Notes under the pieces: generated by a model
The model's input: only the letters and a program-made list of their open reading frames with translations
Database searches by the model: none
What the model was told of the DNA's origin: nothing
Program-made: the position numbers and the translations under genes
Shown here: piece by piece, positions 1 through 10,001 of the stretch
Layout: each line of letters begins with the position of its first letter
Numbering within the stretch: the stretch's first letter is position 1
From: Burkholderiaceae bacterium
Lineage (GTDB): Bacteria; Pseudomonadota; Gammaproteobacteria; Burkholderiales; Burkholderiaceae_C
DNA length: 64,000 nt
NCBI GenBank assembly: GCA_018780645.1
Contig: JADMJJ010000002.1
Span: 186,001-250,000, forward strand
Direction of reading: 5' to 3'

Positions 1-777
<777 letters not shown>

Positions 778-848
778 TCATCCCAGTCGCTTGTATCGCG
801 CCTGGGCCTTCGCCAGGCACAAACGCCTTCCGGCCTTTGTGTCCGGGC

Positions 849-1268
849 TCAGCGCTCGCCGGGCTGGGCCACGAAGGCGACGCGGTTCAGGCCCACGTCC
901 TGGGCCCAGCCGATCAGCTCGGCCACCTGACCGTAGGGGACGCTCTTGTCGGCGCGCAGCTGCAGCTCGATGCCGGGCGTGCGCTGGGCGGCCTGGGCCA
1001 GGCGCTGGCGCAGCTCGGCCGCCGCCATCTTCTGGTCGCCGAGGTAGAGGGTGCCGTCGGGCGTCAGCGCGACGATCAGGAACTGCGGCGCATCGCTGGG
1101 CGTGGCCGCCTCGGTCTTGGGCAGGTCCAAGCGCAGGCTGGAGCTCATCAGCGGCGCGGTGATCATGAAGATCACCAAGAGCACCAGCATCACGTCGATC
1201 AGCGGCGTCATGTTGATGTCGCTCATCGGCGTCGGGCCGGTGGTGCGCTCAAGCCGACCGAAAGCCAT
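849..1268 (-). CDS. ExbD/TolR family biopolymer transport protein
   Basis: 139 residues. The N-terminus is cytoplasmic, followed by one transmembrane helix around residues 22-41 (LIDVMLVLLVIFMITAPL) with the conserved Asp in PLIDVML, the proton-path residue of ExbD/TolR. The rest is a small periplasmic domain. ExbB/ExbD or TolQ/TolR complexes use the proton motive force to energise TonB- or TolA-type partners. The gene lies 6 bp downstream of the matching ExbB/TolQ-type channel gene. No tonB, tolA, tolB or pal is in the window, so Exb versus Tol cannot be decided from context. Confidence 0.93.
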   Translation of the reverse strand: MAFGRLERTTGPTPMSDINMTPLIDVMLVLLVIFMITAPLMSSSLRLDLPKTEAATPSDAPQFLIVALTPDGTLYLGDQKMAAAELRQRLAQAAQRTPGIELQLRADKSVPYGQVAELIGWAQDVGLNRVAFVAQPGER

Positions 1269-1274
1269 GCTGGC

Positions 1275-1937
<663 letters not shown>

Positions 1938-1944
1938 TCCCTTG

Positions 1945-2757
1945 TCAGCCCAGGCCCAGGACCTGGTCCATGCCGAACAGGCCGACGCGCTGGCCGCTCA
2001 GGAAGCGCGCCGCACGCAGGCTGCCCTGGGCATAGGTGGCGCGGCTGGAGCTCTTGTGGGCGATCTCGATGCGCTCGCCGGTGCCGGCGAACAGCACCGT
2101 GTGGTCGCCGACGATGTCGCCGCCGCGCACGGTGGCAAAGCCGATCGTCGACGGGTCGCGCTCGCCGGTCACGCCTTCGCGGCCATAGACGGCGCATTCC
2201 TTCAGATTGCGGCCCAAGGCCGAGGCCACAACCTCGCCCATCGCCAGCGCCGTGCCGCTGGGGGCATCGACCTTGTGTCGATGGTGGGCCTCGACGATCT
2301 CGATGTCGAAGCCCTCATTCAGCGCACGGGCCGCCATGTCCAGAAGGCGCAGCACGACGTTGACGCCCACGCTCATATTCGGCGCCATCACCAGGGCGAT
2401 GTGCCTTCCATGCTCGGCGATCTGCGCCTTCTGCTCGTCGCTGAAGCCGGTGGTGCCGATGACGGCCTTGACACCCAGCTCGCGGCACACGGCCAGATGG
2501 GCCAGGGTGCCCTCGGGGCGGGTGAAATCGATCAGCACATCGGCGCCGGCCAGGCCCTGGTGCAGATCGGCGGTGATCAGCACGCCGCTGCTGCGGCCCA
2601 GAAAGGCGGCGGCGTCCTGGCCCAGCTCGGGGCTGCCAGGCAGGCCCAGGGCGCCGGCCAGCTGGCAGTCATTCGCCTGAGTGACCGCCTCGATCAGCAT
2701 GCGGCCCATGCGGCCGTTCGCCCCGGCCACGGCAATGCGCAAGGGCGAGGCGCTCAC
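1945..2757 (-). CDS. dapB: 4-hydroxy-tetrahydrodipicolinate reductase
   Basis: 270 residues. It reduces 4-hydroxy-tetrahydrodipicolinate with NAD(P)H in the diaminopimelate/lysine pathway, feeding peptidoglycan and protein synthesis. The N-terminal Rossmann motif GANGRMG (about 13-19) binds the dinucleotide. The substrate-binding signature [15 protein letters not shown] is present and complete. The chosen start is a GTG at 2757-2755 that overlaps the bamE stop as GTGA, implying translational coupling. Length is normal for the family. Confidence 0.97.
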   Translation of the reverse strand: MSASPLRIAVAGANGRMGRMLIEAVTQANDCQLAGALGLPGSPELGQDAAAFLGRSSGVLITADLHQGLAGADVLIDFTRPEGTLAHLAVCRELGVKAVIGTTGFSDEQKAQIAEHGRHIALVMAPNMSVGVNVVLRLLDMAARALNEGFDIEIVEAHHRHKVDAPSGTALAMGEVVASALGRNLKECAVYGREGVTGERDPSTIGFATVRGGDIVGDHTVLFAGTGERIEIAHKSSSRATYAQGSLRAARFLSGQRVGLFGMDQVLGLG

Positions 2758-3308
2758 GACTTGGGTTCCAGCGGTGGGTAGCTGCGCACGGCGCCGACCG
2801 GCTCTGCCGCGGGTTGGGCCACCTTGGCCGGGATCGGCAAGGCCTTGCGCTCGTCTTCGGTCAGTGCCAGCTTGGGCAGGTCGCCGCGGCGCTTGAAGGT
2901 GGTGATCGAGGCGACAAACTCGCTTTCGCTGGGCAGGTCACCCGGCACGTCAAGCGATTTCAGATTCTCGCCTTCGAACAGGGCGATGACCTTGCGGCTC
3001 TGCGGCTCGGCACCCTGGCGGCGGATGGTGAACACATAGTCCCAGCGCTCGGCATGGAAGATGTCGGCCAGCAGCGGCGAGCCCAGCAGGTCACGCACCT
3101 GGCTGCGGTTCATGCCCGGCTTGACCTGGGCGACCATTTCCTTGGTCAGCACATTGCCCTGCACCACCTCGACCTTGTAGGGCGTCACGATGCCCAGCAC
3201 CCGGTCAGCGGTGACCGAGGGCATATAGGAACAGGCGCCAAGAGCCGACAACGCAAGAGCCGCGCCCAGCAGGCGCGCACAAGAAGCAAATCTGGAGAGG
3301 GGTTGCAT
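2754..3308 (-). CDS. bamE: Outer membrane assembly lipoprotein BamE (SmpA/OmlA)
   Basis: 184 residues from the ATG at 3306-3308. A signal peptide ends in the lipobox LGAC (Cys26), so the protein is a lipoprotein; BamE is the small outer-membrane lipoprotein of the BAM complex that inserts beta-barrels. The SmpA/OmlA core follows ([22 protein letters not shown] and the RWDYVF segment). A proline-rich tail of about 40 residues extends beyond the short enterobacterial version. It is divergent from fur across 111 bp, as in many Beta- and Gammaproteobacteria. Its stop overlaps the dapB start. Confidence 0.94.
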   Translation of the reverse strand: MQPLSRFASCARLLGAALALSALGACSYMPSVTADRVLGIVTPYKVEVVQGNVLTKEMVAQVKPGMNRSQVRDLLGSPLLADIFHAERWDYVFTIRRQGAEPQSRKVIALFEGENLKSLDVPGDLPSESEFVASITTFKRRGDLPKLALTEDERKALPIPAKVAQPAAEPVGAVRSYPPLEPKS

Positions 3309-3419
3309 GGCGTGTGGCTTTGGGCGCCCGGGGCGGGAGCAAGCTGGATATGATGGGCCCATTCTAGCGGCAGGCCCGTGGGGGCCGCCTGCCTCCATCA
3401 CCGCCCGCCCCGCCCACAT

Positions 3420-3851
3420 ATGAACCGCACCGAAGAAATCAAGAACAGCGGCCTCAAGGCCACCCTGCCGCGCATCAAGATCCTGGAAATCTTCCAGAAG
3501 ACCAGCCAGCGCCACATGACGGCCGAGGACGTCTACAAGGCGCTGCTGCTGGAAGATGCCGACATCGGCTTGGCCACCGTCTATCGTGTGCTGACTCAGT
3601 TCGAGCAGGCGGGCCTGCTGTCACGCAACCACTTCGAGACCGGCAAATCGGTGTTCGAGCTGAACCAGGGCCACCACCACGACCATCTGGTCTGCCTGGA
3701 CTGCGGCCGGGTCGAGGAGTTCTTCGACGCCGAGATCGAGCAGCGTCAGCACGCCATTGCCGAGCAGAAGGGCTTTGCGCTGCAGGAGCACTCGCTGGCC
3801 CTGTACGCCTCCTGCCAGACCAAGGACTGCCCGCACCGCGGGGCCCGGTAA
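3420..3851 (+). CDS. fur: Ferric uptake regulator Fur
   Basis: 143 residues. Fur is the iron-responsive transcription factor; with Fe(II) it binds Fur boxes and represses iron-uptake genes. The winged-helix part spans about 1-80, with [12 protein letters not shown] and [17 protein letters not shown] as the recognition region. The metal-binding C-terminal domain has the His-rich [13 protein letters not shown] (Cys92, Cys95) and a second Cys pair in CQTKDCPH. The start at 3420 was chosen over an upstream in-frame ATG because [18 protein letters not shown] matches the usual N-terminus. It is convergent with hprK, with 9 bp between stops. Confidence 0.97.
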   Translation: MNRTEEIKNSGLKATLPRIKILEIFQKTSQRHMTAEDVYKALLLEDADIGLATVYRVLTQFEQAGLLSRNHFETGKSVFELNQGHHHDHLVCLDCGRVEEFFDAEIEQRQHAIAEQKGFALQEHSLALYASCQTKDCPHRGAR

Positions 3852-3860
3852 CGCCGGTCT

Positions 3861-4820
3861 TTACCGATCCGGGTCGGGCTGCGTCATGCTGCGCTGGTGG
3901 CGCTCGACGAACTCGCTGTAGGTGTCTATGCCCCGCAGCTGCAGTATGGTGTTGCGCACCGCTGCCTCCACGAGCACGGCCAGATTGCGGCCGGCGTCCA
4001 CCGCGATCACCACCTTGCGCACTGGCACATCGAGAATGTCCTCGTACAGCGGCTCGTAGGGCAGGCGCTCGAAGTCACGCTCCAATGTTTCCTTGCGCAC
4101 CAGGTGCACGATCAGCTTGAGCCGCATCTTGCGGCGCACGGCGGTCTCGCCAAAGATGGCCTTGATGTCCAGCAGGCCGATGCCGCGCACCTCCAGCAGA
4201 TTCATCAACAGCTCGGGGCAGCGGCCCTCCAGCGAGATCTGCGAGACGCGATACAGGTCCACCGCATCGTCGGCCACCAGGCCATGGCCGCGCGAGATCA
4301 GCTCCAGGCCCAGCTCGCTCTTGCCCAGGCCGGACTCGCCGGTCAGCAGCACGCCCAGACCCAGGATGTCCATGAACACGCCGTGGCGCGTAGTGCGGTT
4401 GGCGAACAGATGGCTGAGGTGGTTGCGCACCACGTCGATCACGTGGCCGGCCGATTCGGCGGTGACGAACAGCGGGATGTCGGCGCGGTCGCACATCGCC
4501 ACCAGGGCATTCGGCGGCGCCTGCTTGTCGGCGACGATCAGCACCGGTGGCTCCAGGGTCACGATGCGCGAGATGCGGCGCTCCTGGTCCTCGGGCGAGC
4601 AGTCCTGCAGATAGGCCACCTCGCGGCGGCCGACGATCTGCACCCGGTAGGGGTGGATGTAGTTCAGGTAGCCGACCAGGTCGGCGGCGGACTGGGCGTC
4701 GCGCACGGCCGCTTCGTCGAAACGGCGCTCCGGGTGCGCGTGGCCGGCGATCCACTCCCAGCGCATGGCCTCGCGGTGCTCTTCAAACAGCCGCTCGGCA
4801 CTGATGGAGGTGGGTTTCAC
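3861..4820 (-). CDS. hprK: HPr kinase/phosphorylase
   Basis: 319 residues. HprK phosphorylates and dephosphorylates a serine of HPr; in proteobacteria it acts in the incomplete, regulatory PTS. The Walker A loop GESGLGKS is at 161-168, the catalytic His in RHGVFMD near 146, and the family signature [12 protein letters not shown] at 208-219. It lies downstream of ptsN (37 bp gap) on the same strand, the usual Betaproteobacterial arrangement. Length and motifs are normal. Confidence 0.96.
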   Translation of the reverse strand: MKPTSISAERLFEEHREAMRWEWIAGHAHPERRFDEAAVRDAQSAADLVGYLNYIHPYRVQIVGRREVAYLQDCSPEDQERRISRIVTLEPPVLIVADKQAPPNALVAMCDRADIPLFVTAESAGHVIDVVRNHLSHLFANRTTRHGVFMDILGLGVLLTGESGLGKSELGLELISRGHGLVADDAVDLYRVSQISLEGRCPELLMNLLEVRGIGLLDIKAIFGETAVRRKMRLKLIVHLVRKETLERDFERLPYEPLYEDILDVPVRKVVIAVDAGRNLAVLVEAAVRNTILQLRGIDTYSEFVERHQRSMTQPDPDR

Positions 4821-4857
4821 GCGTGAGGCAGGCCTGGGTGATGGGTTGACAACGGCC

Positions 4858-5328
4858 TCAGGCGACCGACTTAAGCGGTTCCCAGGCGGAGATCAGTTTG
4901 TGCAACTCGCTGGCCTGTTCGGTCTGCATCAGGCGTTCGCGCAGTTCGCGGTCCGACAGCATTTCGGCGATCTCGGACAGGATTTCCAGGTGGCGCTGAG
5001 TGGCCGCCTCGGGCACCAGCAGGAAGATCAGCAGGCTGACGGCCTCGTCGTCTGGTGCATCGAACGGAATCGCCTGCTGCACCCGCACCACCGCGGCAAG
5101 CGGGTTCTTCAGCCCCTTGATGCGACCGTGCGGAATGGCCACGGCATGGCCCAGGCCCGTGGAGCCCAGGCGCTCACGGGCGAACAGGTTGTCGGTGACC
5201 GAGGCGCGCGAGATGGCGTGGTTGTTCTCGAACAGCAGCCCCGCTTGCTCGAACACGCGTTTTTTACTGGAAGCGTCCACATTCACCAGCACATTGCTGA
5301 TGGGAAGGATGGCGGCAAGACGGTTCAT
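4858..5328 (-). CDS. ptsN: Nitrogen-regulatory PTS EIIA component PtsN
   Basis: 156 residues from the ATG complementing 5326-5328. It is a cytoplasmic EIIA-Ntr of the fructose/mannitol EIIA fold. The phosphorylated His is His67 in [11 protein letters not shown]. PtsN receives phosphate from EI-Ntr and NPr and acts by protein-protein contacts on potassium, carbon and nitrogen processes. An in-frame extension upstream to 5460 is rejected because it lacks family similarity. It is followed directly by hprK. Confidence 0.95.
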   Translation of the reverse strand: MNRLAAILPISNVLVNVDASSKKRVFEQAGLLFENNHAISRASVTDNLFARERLGSTGLGHAVAIPHGRIKGLKNPLAAVVRVQQAIPFDAPDDEAVSLLIFLLVPEAATQRHLEILSEIAEMLSDRELRERLMQTEQASELHKLISAWEPLKSVA

Positions 5329-5514
5329 CGGGTCGCAGCGCCGATTTCGGCCGAAAGGCCTTGGGCGGGACGCTTGTTCAATGTCAGGTCTGGGGATTAT
5401 AGGAAGCCCGCGGCTTTGATGTGGGCCTGTGTGCGCCCCTCGGATAGAGGATTGCACCAAATTTGCGGCGGCGCAGCAACAAGCGCCGGTTTCCCGACGC
5501 CGCGATCGACGCGG

Positions 5515-5543
5515 CCAACAAAAAGGCGGCCTTTGGGCCGCCT
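5515..5543 (-). terminator. Rho-independent terminator of hpf
   Basis: The stem AGGCGGCC (5524-5531) pairs with GGCCGCCT (5536-5543) around a four-base loop. On the minus strand it is followed by TTTTTGTTGG. It lies 22 bp beyond the hpf stop, so hpf transcripts probably end here and ptsN-hprK have their own start. Confidence 0.8.
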
Positions 5544-5565
5544 CCTCGTGTAAGGAATGGGGGCG

Positions 5566-5907
5566 CTACGGCGCAGGCACGTCCAGACGCTTTGCGGACG
5601 CGTGGTGGTGGTCTTGCAATCGATCCTTGTGTCGGCAGACCTGGCGGTCGAGTTTGTCCATCAACTGGTCAATGGCGGCGTAGAGGTCCTCGTGGGATTG
5701 TTCGACAAAGATGTCGCGGCCTTTGACATGTACCGTCACTTCGGCCTTCTGACGGCGGTCCTTTTCCTTCTGCTTTTCCACGGTGAGCAAGACGTTGATG
5801 TCAACGACTTGATCAAAGTGGCGGGTCACCCTGTCCAGCTTGGTGAGCACGTACTCACGCAAGGCCGGCGTTACTTCGAGATGGTGGCCACTGATAGTCA
5901 GGTTCAT
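5566..5907 (-). CDS. hpf: Ribosome hibernation-promoting factor, short form
   Basis: 113 residues from the ATG complementing 5905-5907, preceded on its strand by AAAGGAGG, a near-perfect ribosome binding site. This is the short HPF/YfiA fold, which binds the 30S subunit and helps inactivate or dimerise ribosomes in stationary phase. [20 protein letters not shown] and the [21 protein letters not shown] segment are typical. In many proteobacteria rpoN lies directly upstream; here the upstream 485 bp hold no gene, so rpoN has been separated from the ptsN-hprK cluster. Confidence 0.93.
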   Translation of the reverse strand: MNLTISGHHLEVTPALREYVLTKLDRVTRHFDQVVDINVLLTVEKQKEKDRRQKAEVTVHVKGRDIFVEQSHEDLYAAIDQLMDKLDRQVCRHKDRLQDHHHASAKRLDVPAP

Positions 5908-6392
5908 AAAGCCTCCTTTCACAGGATTGAGACGAGGGCACGGTGGGACGAATGCAGGAGGAAGGAGTTCCACTTGATTCACCTATCGCGAACTCAGTGT
6001 GCGCCTGAACCCCGACTGTGACAAGCCGGTGACGATGCTGGAAAGCGATCAGTTCGATGCCGATTTCGTGACAGTTTGTGCCTTGACAAATTGATTGACG
6101 TAGACACTAGCCGCCGCAGGCCCGGATCGCGGCACGCCCCCGCTGGGCGCACTGTGCAATCCTTGGCCAGCGATTGGGCTTTCCCGGTGCACAAGAATGG
6201 CGGCAAGGCCCAGAATACGCGGGCCCGACGCGCACAGGTCCGGTGCATCGGCGATGGGCCGGGCACATGGCATGATCAGCATCGTTGGGGTGAGGGGCCC
6301 TACAGAACAACCACAGATAGAAAAATGATAAAGTTGATCAATCTCCTGAGGGCCGCACCGGCCCATCAAGCGCCACGAAACGGGTCGCACCG
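5908..6392. other. 485-bp intergenic region between hpf and a divergent regulator
   Basis: No credible gene on either strand. The region must contain the minus-strand promoter of hpf and the plus-strand promoter of the HTH-receiver gene at 6393. A TTGACAAATTGATTGACG stretch near 6083-6100 resembles a -35 element, but I could not find a convincing -10 at the right spacing. No sigma-54 GG-N10-GC pair was found where hpf transcription would start. Confidence 0.5.
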
Positions 6393-7019
6393 ATGAGAAA
6401 GAGTGCCGCAAACGACGATGTGATGTCCACCCGGGATGCCGCCGAGCGCCTGGGTGTGGCTTTACGCACGGTACAGCTATGGGTCGAAAGTGGCGTGTTG
6501 CCGGCCTGGAAGACGGCCGGCGGGCATCGCCGCATTGCCAAGTCGGCGGTCGAGAAGCTGCTGGAAGAGCGCCGCTTGGCGATCAGCGGCGAAGTCGCCA
6601 AGCCCGATGCGCCGCAACCCTTTCGCATTCTGGTCGTGGAAGACGAGCCCGACCTGCTGCGCCTGTTTACGATGGTGATCGAGGACTGGGGGCTGCCGGT
6701 GGCATTGCGCACGGCAACCAATGGCTTCGAGGCGCTGGTGCGCATCGGCGAGCAGTGCCCGGACCTGCTGATCACCGACCTGAACATGCCCGGCATGGAC
6801 GGCTTCCGCATGATCCGCTCGCTGCGCAATTTCGGCGAAGGGCTGGAAACCCTGGAGATCGTGGCCGTGACGGCGCTCGGTCCGCAGGACATCGAGAACC
6901 GCGGTGGCCTGCCCGACGGCGTCAAGGTCTTCATCAAGCCCGTGCCCTTTGCCGAGCTCGAGCAGTTGGTGCGCGAACGCGTGCCGGCGGCGCTGGCCTC
7001 GACACCCGCCGTCGACTGA
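6393..7019 (+). CDS. HTH (MerR/excisionase-like) plus response-regulator receiver fusion
   Basis: 208 residues in two domains. Residues about 12-58 form an excisionase/MerR-like helix-turn-helix (MSTRDAAERLGVALRTVQLW, then GGHRRI as the wing). Residues about 77-200 form a CheY-like receiver with the acidic pair E83/D84, the phosphoacceptor Asp129 in LLITDLNMPG, Thr160 and Lys182 in FIKP. The order (DNA-binding first, receiver last) is the reverse of most response regulators. No sensor kinase gene is adjacent, so it is an orphan. A 7-bp stem hairpin (GGCGCTC/GAGCGCC, 7032-7049) follows the stop. Target genes are unknown. Confidence 0.88.
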   Translation: MRKSAANDDVMSTRDAAERLGVALRTVQLWVESGVLPAWKTAGGHRRIAKSAVEKLLEERRLAISGEVAKPDAPQPFRILVVEDEPDLLRLFTMVIEDWGLPVALRTATNGFEALVRIGEQCPDLLITDLNMPGMDGFRMIRSLRNFGEGLETLEIVAVTALGPQDIENRGGLPDGVKVFIKPVPFAELEQLVRERVPAALASTPAVD

Positions 7020-7164
7020 GCGCTTTGGCCGGCGCTCGGCGGAGCGCCAGGTGCCATAATTTCGCATCGAATCTTTCGGAGTTTTGAATTGGACCTGCCC
7101 CCTTCTCGGCAGCCGTCCACTCCACGCAGGCCCAAGCGCCTGCGATAAGCGCCGAGGCGCCGGA

Positions 7165-7243
7165 GTGAGACGGTTGCGAGCCTCCCCGTTTCACCACTTG
7201 GCCCCGGCGGCGCGTGAGCGCCGTCAGCTCTGCTGGAGCTCTC
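7165..7243 (+). promoter_or_regulatory. Structured 5' leader of corA with RBS-masking hairpin
   Basis: Three consecutive hairpins precede corA. First, GTGAGACGG (7165-7173) pairs with CCGTTTCAC (7186-7194), nine pairs including one G-U. Second, CGGCGC/GCGCCG (7208-7223) closes a GTGA tetraloop of the stable GNRA type. Third, AGCTC/GAGCT (7226-7240) ends three bases before the ATG and contains most of the likely Shine-Dalgarno GGAG (7235-7238). The layout suggests control of translation initiation, for example by Mg or another ligand, but no known riboswitch class is recognised. Confidence 0.5.
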
Positions 7244-8206
7244 ATGCTCAACGTCTTTTCGCTGGCCAATGGCCGGCTGTTTCAGGAAGAGATTGAAAGC
7301 CTGGACGCGCTTGCCCATGTGCAGCCCGTCTGGGTCGATCTGGAAGACCCCACCGTCGAAGAAAAGGGCTGGATCGAGAATCACTTCGGTCTGATCATCC
7401 CCGCCGATGCGGTGGACGACGACCTTGAGGAATCGGCACGCTTCTATGAGGAAGACAACGGCGAGCTGCATATACGCTCCGACTTCCTGATCGACGACGA
7501 CGTGACGCCGCGCAATGTGCGCGTGGCCTTCATCGTGCGCAATAACGTGCTGTTCTCCATCCATGGCGAAGACCTGCCGGTGTTCCGCCTCTTGCGCCTG
7601 CGCGCACGCCGCATCCCGGCACTGATCGAAGACGCCAAGGATGTGCTGCTCAAGCTCTATGACGCCGACGCCGAGTACTCGGCCGATGCGCTGGAGGGCA
7701 TCTACGACAGCCTGGAGAAGGTCAGCGCCAGCGTGCTGAAGAAGGACGTCAATGACGCCGAGGCCGGTGAGGTGCTGGCGGCGATCGCCCGCGAGGAAGA
7801 CTTGAACGGCCGCATTCGCCGCAATGTGATGGACACGCGCCGCGCGGTCAGCTTCATGATGCGCAGCCGCATGCTCAATGCTGAACAGTTCGAGGAATCG
7901 CGGCAGATCCTGCGCGACATCGACTCGCTGGACTCTCACACCGCCTTCCTGTTTGACAAGATCAACTTCCTGATGGATGCCACTGTCGGTTTCATCAACA
8001 TCAACCAGAACAAGATCATCAAGATCTTCTCGGTGGCCAGCGTGGCGCTGCTGCCACCTACGCTGATCGCCAGCATCTACGGCATGAACTTCAAGTACAT
8101 GCCCGAGCTGGACCAGGCCTGGGGCTATCCTTTCGCCCTGGTGCTGATGCTGTGTTCGGTGGCCGCACCGTTTATCTATTTCCGTCGCAAGGGATGGTTG
8201 AGGTAG
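7244..8206 (+). CDS. corA: CorA family magnesium/cobalt transporter
   Basis: 320 residues. CorA is the pentameric inner-membrane Mg2+ channel. A long cytoplasmic alpha/beta and coiled-coil domain is followed by two C-terminal transmembrane helices. The signature GMN selectivity motif (YGMNF) is near residue 280 and a basic tail (FRRKGWLR) ends the protein. The start at 7244 (MLNVFSLANGRLF) was chosen over an in-frame codon at 7214, because GGAG stands 5 bases before it. Its last 35 bases overlap the convergent NTF2-like gene. Confidence 0.94.
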   Translation: MLNVFSLANGRLFQEEIESLDALAHVQPVWVDLEDPTVEEKGWIENHFGLIIPADAVDDDLEESARFYEEDNGELHIRSDFLIDDDVTPRNVRVAFIVRNNVLFSIHGEDLPVFRLLRLRARRIPALIEDAKDVLLKLYDADAEYSADALEGIYDSLEKVSASVLKKDVNDAEAGEVLAAIAREEDLNGRIRRNVMDTRRAVSFMMRSRMLNAEQFEESRQILRDIDSLDSHTAFLFDKINFLMDATVGFININQNKIIKIFSVASVALLPPTLIASIYGMNFKYMPELDQAWGYPFALVLMLCSVAAPFIYFRRKGWLR

Positions 8207-8675
8207 CTGTCGCAGCGAGCCGCTTCTTGATCCAGCGCAGCACGGGGCCCAGCAGCGGCAGCTTCTCGTAGAACTGCTCGGCCGCGTCCCAGTAGTCGCG
8301 GTGGTAGCTGACGCGGCCCTGCGCATTCCAGCGCAGATGGCTGCTCCCGTGAATGGTCTGCAGTTGCAGCGGCCGGCTCTTCAGCCGGAAGCGGAAGTCC
8401 CAGACCAGGAAGCATTGATCGCCGCGCGCCACCGCGTCGAGCACGATAAAGCGCGGCTCCAGCAGGTTTTGGAACATGTGAATGAAGACCTGCTGCGTGG
8501 CGGGCAGGCCCTGGACCTCGTTGAACGGGTCCTTGAAGAAGCAGCCCTCGCTGTACCAGTCGCCGAGGTGCATCACATCCTCGAACTTCAAATGCTCGAA
8601 CAGGTCGATCACGGACTGCAGCCGCGCGTCGTCGGCTACTTGCGAGGGCGAGATCAGGATCGGATTTTGCAGCAT
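8172..8675 (-). CDS. NTF2-like (SnoaL-fold) protein of the lipid/light operon
   Basis: 167 residues. The pattern VIDLFEHLKFEDVMHLGDWYSEGCFFKDPFNEVQG is typical of nuclear-transport-factor-2-like small alpha-beta barrels, which act as enzymes or ligand binders; the reaction is unknown. It is the last gene of the eight-gene minus-strand operon, 3 bp after the short-chain dehydrogenase. Homologues of this type are known in the conserved proteobacterial cluster with DUF1365, Cfa and DUF3833 (family knowledge). Its 3' end overlaps corA. Confidence 0.82.
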   Translation of the reverse strand: MLQNPILISPSQVADDARLQSVIDLFEHLKFEDVMHLGDWYSEGCFFKDPFNEVQGLPATQQVFIHMFQNLLEPRFIVLDAVARGDQCFLVWDFRFRLKSRPLQLQTIHGSSHLRWNAQGRVSYHRDYWDAAEQFYEKLPLLGPVLRWIKKRLAATATSTIPCDGNR

Positions 8676-8678
8676 GCA

Positions 8679-9464
8679 TCAGACTCCGGTGACGCGGCGG
8701 ACCAGCATGAAGTACAGCCGATAGGGCAGCAGACGCAGCAGCTTGAGCCATAGCGTGAAGCGCTTCGGGAAGTGGATCTCAAAGCTTCCCTTGGCATAGC
8801 CGTCGAGCATCGACTGTGCGGCCTCTGCCGGGGTGATCAGTGCGGGCATATGGAAGTCATTGCCGGCGGTCAGCGGCGTGGCCACAAAACCCGGGCAGAT
8901 CAGCGAGATGCCGAGGCCCATTCCATGCAGATCAAGATAGAGGGTCTCGGCCAGGTTGGCCAGCGCCGCCTTGGACGGCCCATAGGCCAGCGATTTGGGC
9001 AGGCCGCGGTAGCCCGCCACGCTGGACACCAGGCTCAGGTGCCCGCCGCGGCCGCCACGCCCCTGGGCGGCCAGCTGCGGCAGCAAGGCGTCGAGCAGAT
9101 TCAGCGCGCCTCCGTAGTTGACCTCCAGGTGACGGTGCGCCTGGTCCAGATCGAAGTCGGTGGCGCGCATGGCCTGGTAGTGGCCGGCGCAGTAGACGGT
9201 GAGGGCTATGGCACGATGGCCTGCGGTGATGGTTCGAACCGCGTTGCGCATCGCGGCGGCATCGGTCACATCCAGCGGCAGGGCCAGGCTGCCCGGGTGC
9301 TCGCGCTCGAAGGCCTGCAAACGACTCGCACTGCGCGCGCTGACGACGACGAAGGCGCCGCGCCGGTGCAGCTCATGGGCCAGCGCCTCGCCGATGCCGC
9401 TGGAGGCACCCACCAGCCAGACGCAGCGGCCCTGCCAATCCCGAAGCTTGGGATTCAGTGCCAT
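8679..9464 (-). CDS. Short-chain dehydrogenase/reductase
   Basis: 261 residues, a classical SDR. The NAD(P) loop GASSGIG is at 19-25, the active-site Ser in LVSSVAG near 147-148 and the YxxxK pair at Tyr161/Lys165 (AYGPSKAAL). The C-terminus is basic and hydrophobic (LKLLRLLPYRLYFMLVRR), suggesting membrane association and so a lipid-like substrate. It lies 3 bp from both neighbours in the operon. Which hydroxy or keto group it acts on is not known. Confidence 0.92.
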   Translation of the reverse strand: MALNPKLRDWQGRCVWLVGASSGIGEALAHELHRRGAFVVVSARSASRLQAFEREHPGSLALPLDVTDAAAMRNAVRTITAGHRAIALTVYCAGHYQAMRATDFDLDQAHRHLEVNYGGALNLLDALLPQLAAQGRGGRGGHLSLVSSVAGYRGLPKSLAYGPSKAALANLAETLYLDLHGMGLGISLICPGFVATPLTAGNDFHMPALITPAEAAQSMLDGYAKGSFEIHFPKRFTLWLKLLRLLPYRLYFMLVRRVTGV

Positions 9465-9467
9465 GGC

Positions 9468-10001
9468 TCAGGGCTTGTAGAACGACAGCGTGACCTCGCC
9501 GAGCTTGATGCCGAACTTGCTCATCACCGCCTTGTTCAGCATCACCTTGTCGTCCATCAGATACATCCAGTCATCGAACTGCACCTCGTAGACACTTCCG
9601 TCCACCGGCAGGCGCAGGGTGTAAGCCCAGCGCAGCGCGTTGCCGGCCACCTCGCCCTGGGCCACACCGACCACATCGTCGGCGGTGCCGGTGTAGCGGC
9701 CATTGGCCAGCTTCTGCAAGGTCCAGACGCGGCGCTCCTTCTTGCCGTCGCTGTAGACGAAATCCTCTTCCAGCACACCCTTGTCACCCTGCCAGCTGCC
9801 CTTCACCGCGACAGTGAAGCGGCGCACCACCTTGCCGCTGCGATCGGTGAACAGGCCGTGCGCGGTAAGCGGGCCGTTCAAATAGCTGGCCAGATCGAGC
9901 ACGGGCTTCTCGCTCGCGTAGTCGGACGGCACGGGGGCGGACGCGCAACTGGCCAGTGTCAGCAAGGCGCACAGCAGCAGCGGCAGATAACGTTTCATCA
10001 T
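9468..10001 (-). CDS. DUF3833 lipoprotein
   Basis: 177 residues from the ATG at 10001. A signal peptide with lipobox LASC (Cys19) predicts an outer-membrane or periplasmic lipoprotein. The remainder is beta-rich, with repeated short strands (GSWQGDKGVLEEDFVYSDG, GEVAGNALRWAYTLRL), and fits the lipocalin-like DUF3833 family. Such a fold suits binding of fatty or lipid molecules, but no function is established. Its start overlaps the MFS stop (ATGA). Confidence 0.88.
   Translation of the reverse strand: MMKRYLPLLLCALLTLASCASAPVPSDYASEKPVLDLASYLNGPLTAHGLFTDRSGKVVRRFTVAVKGSWQGDKGVLEEDFVYSDGKKERRVWTLQKLANGRYTGTADDVVGVAQGEVAGNALRWAYTLRLPVDGSVYEVQFDDWMYLMDDKVMLNKAVMSKFGIKLGEVTLSFYKP

Noticed and set aside
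7084-7296. Leader peptide or small gene in the corA leader
   Set aside because: The frame starts with TTG, overlaps corA and has a composition typical of out-of-frame GC-rich DNA; the RNA structure is a better explanation.
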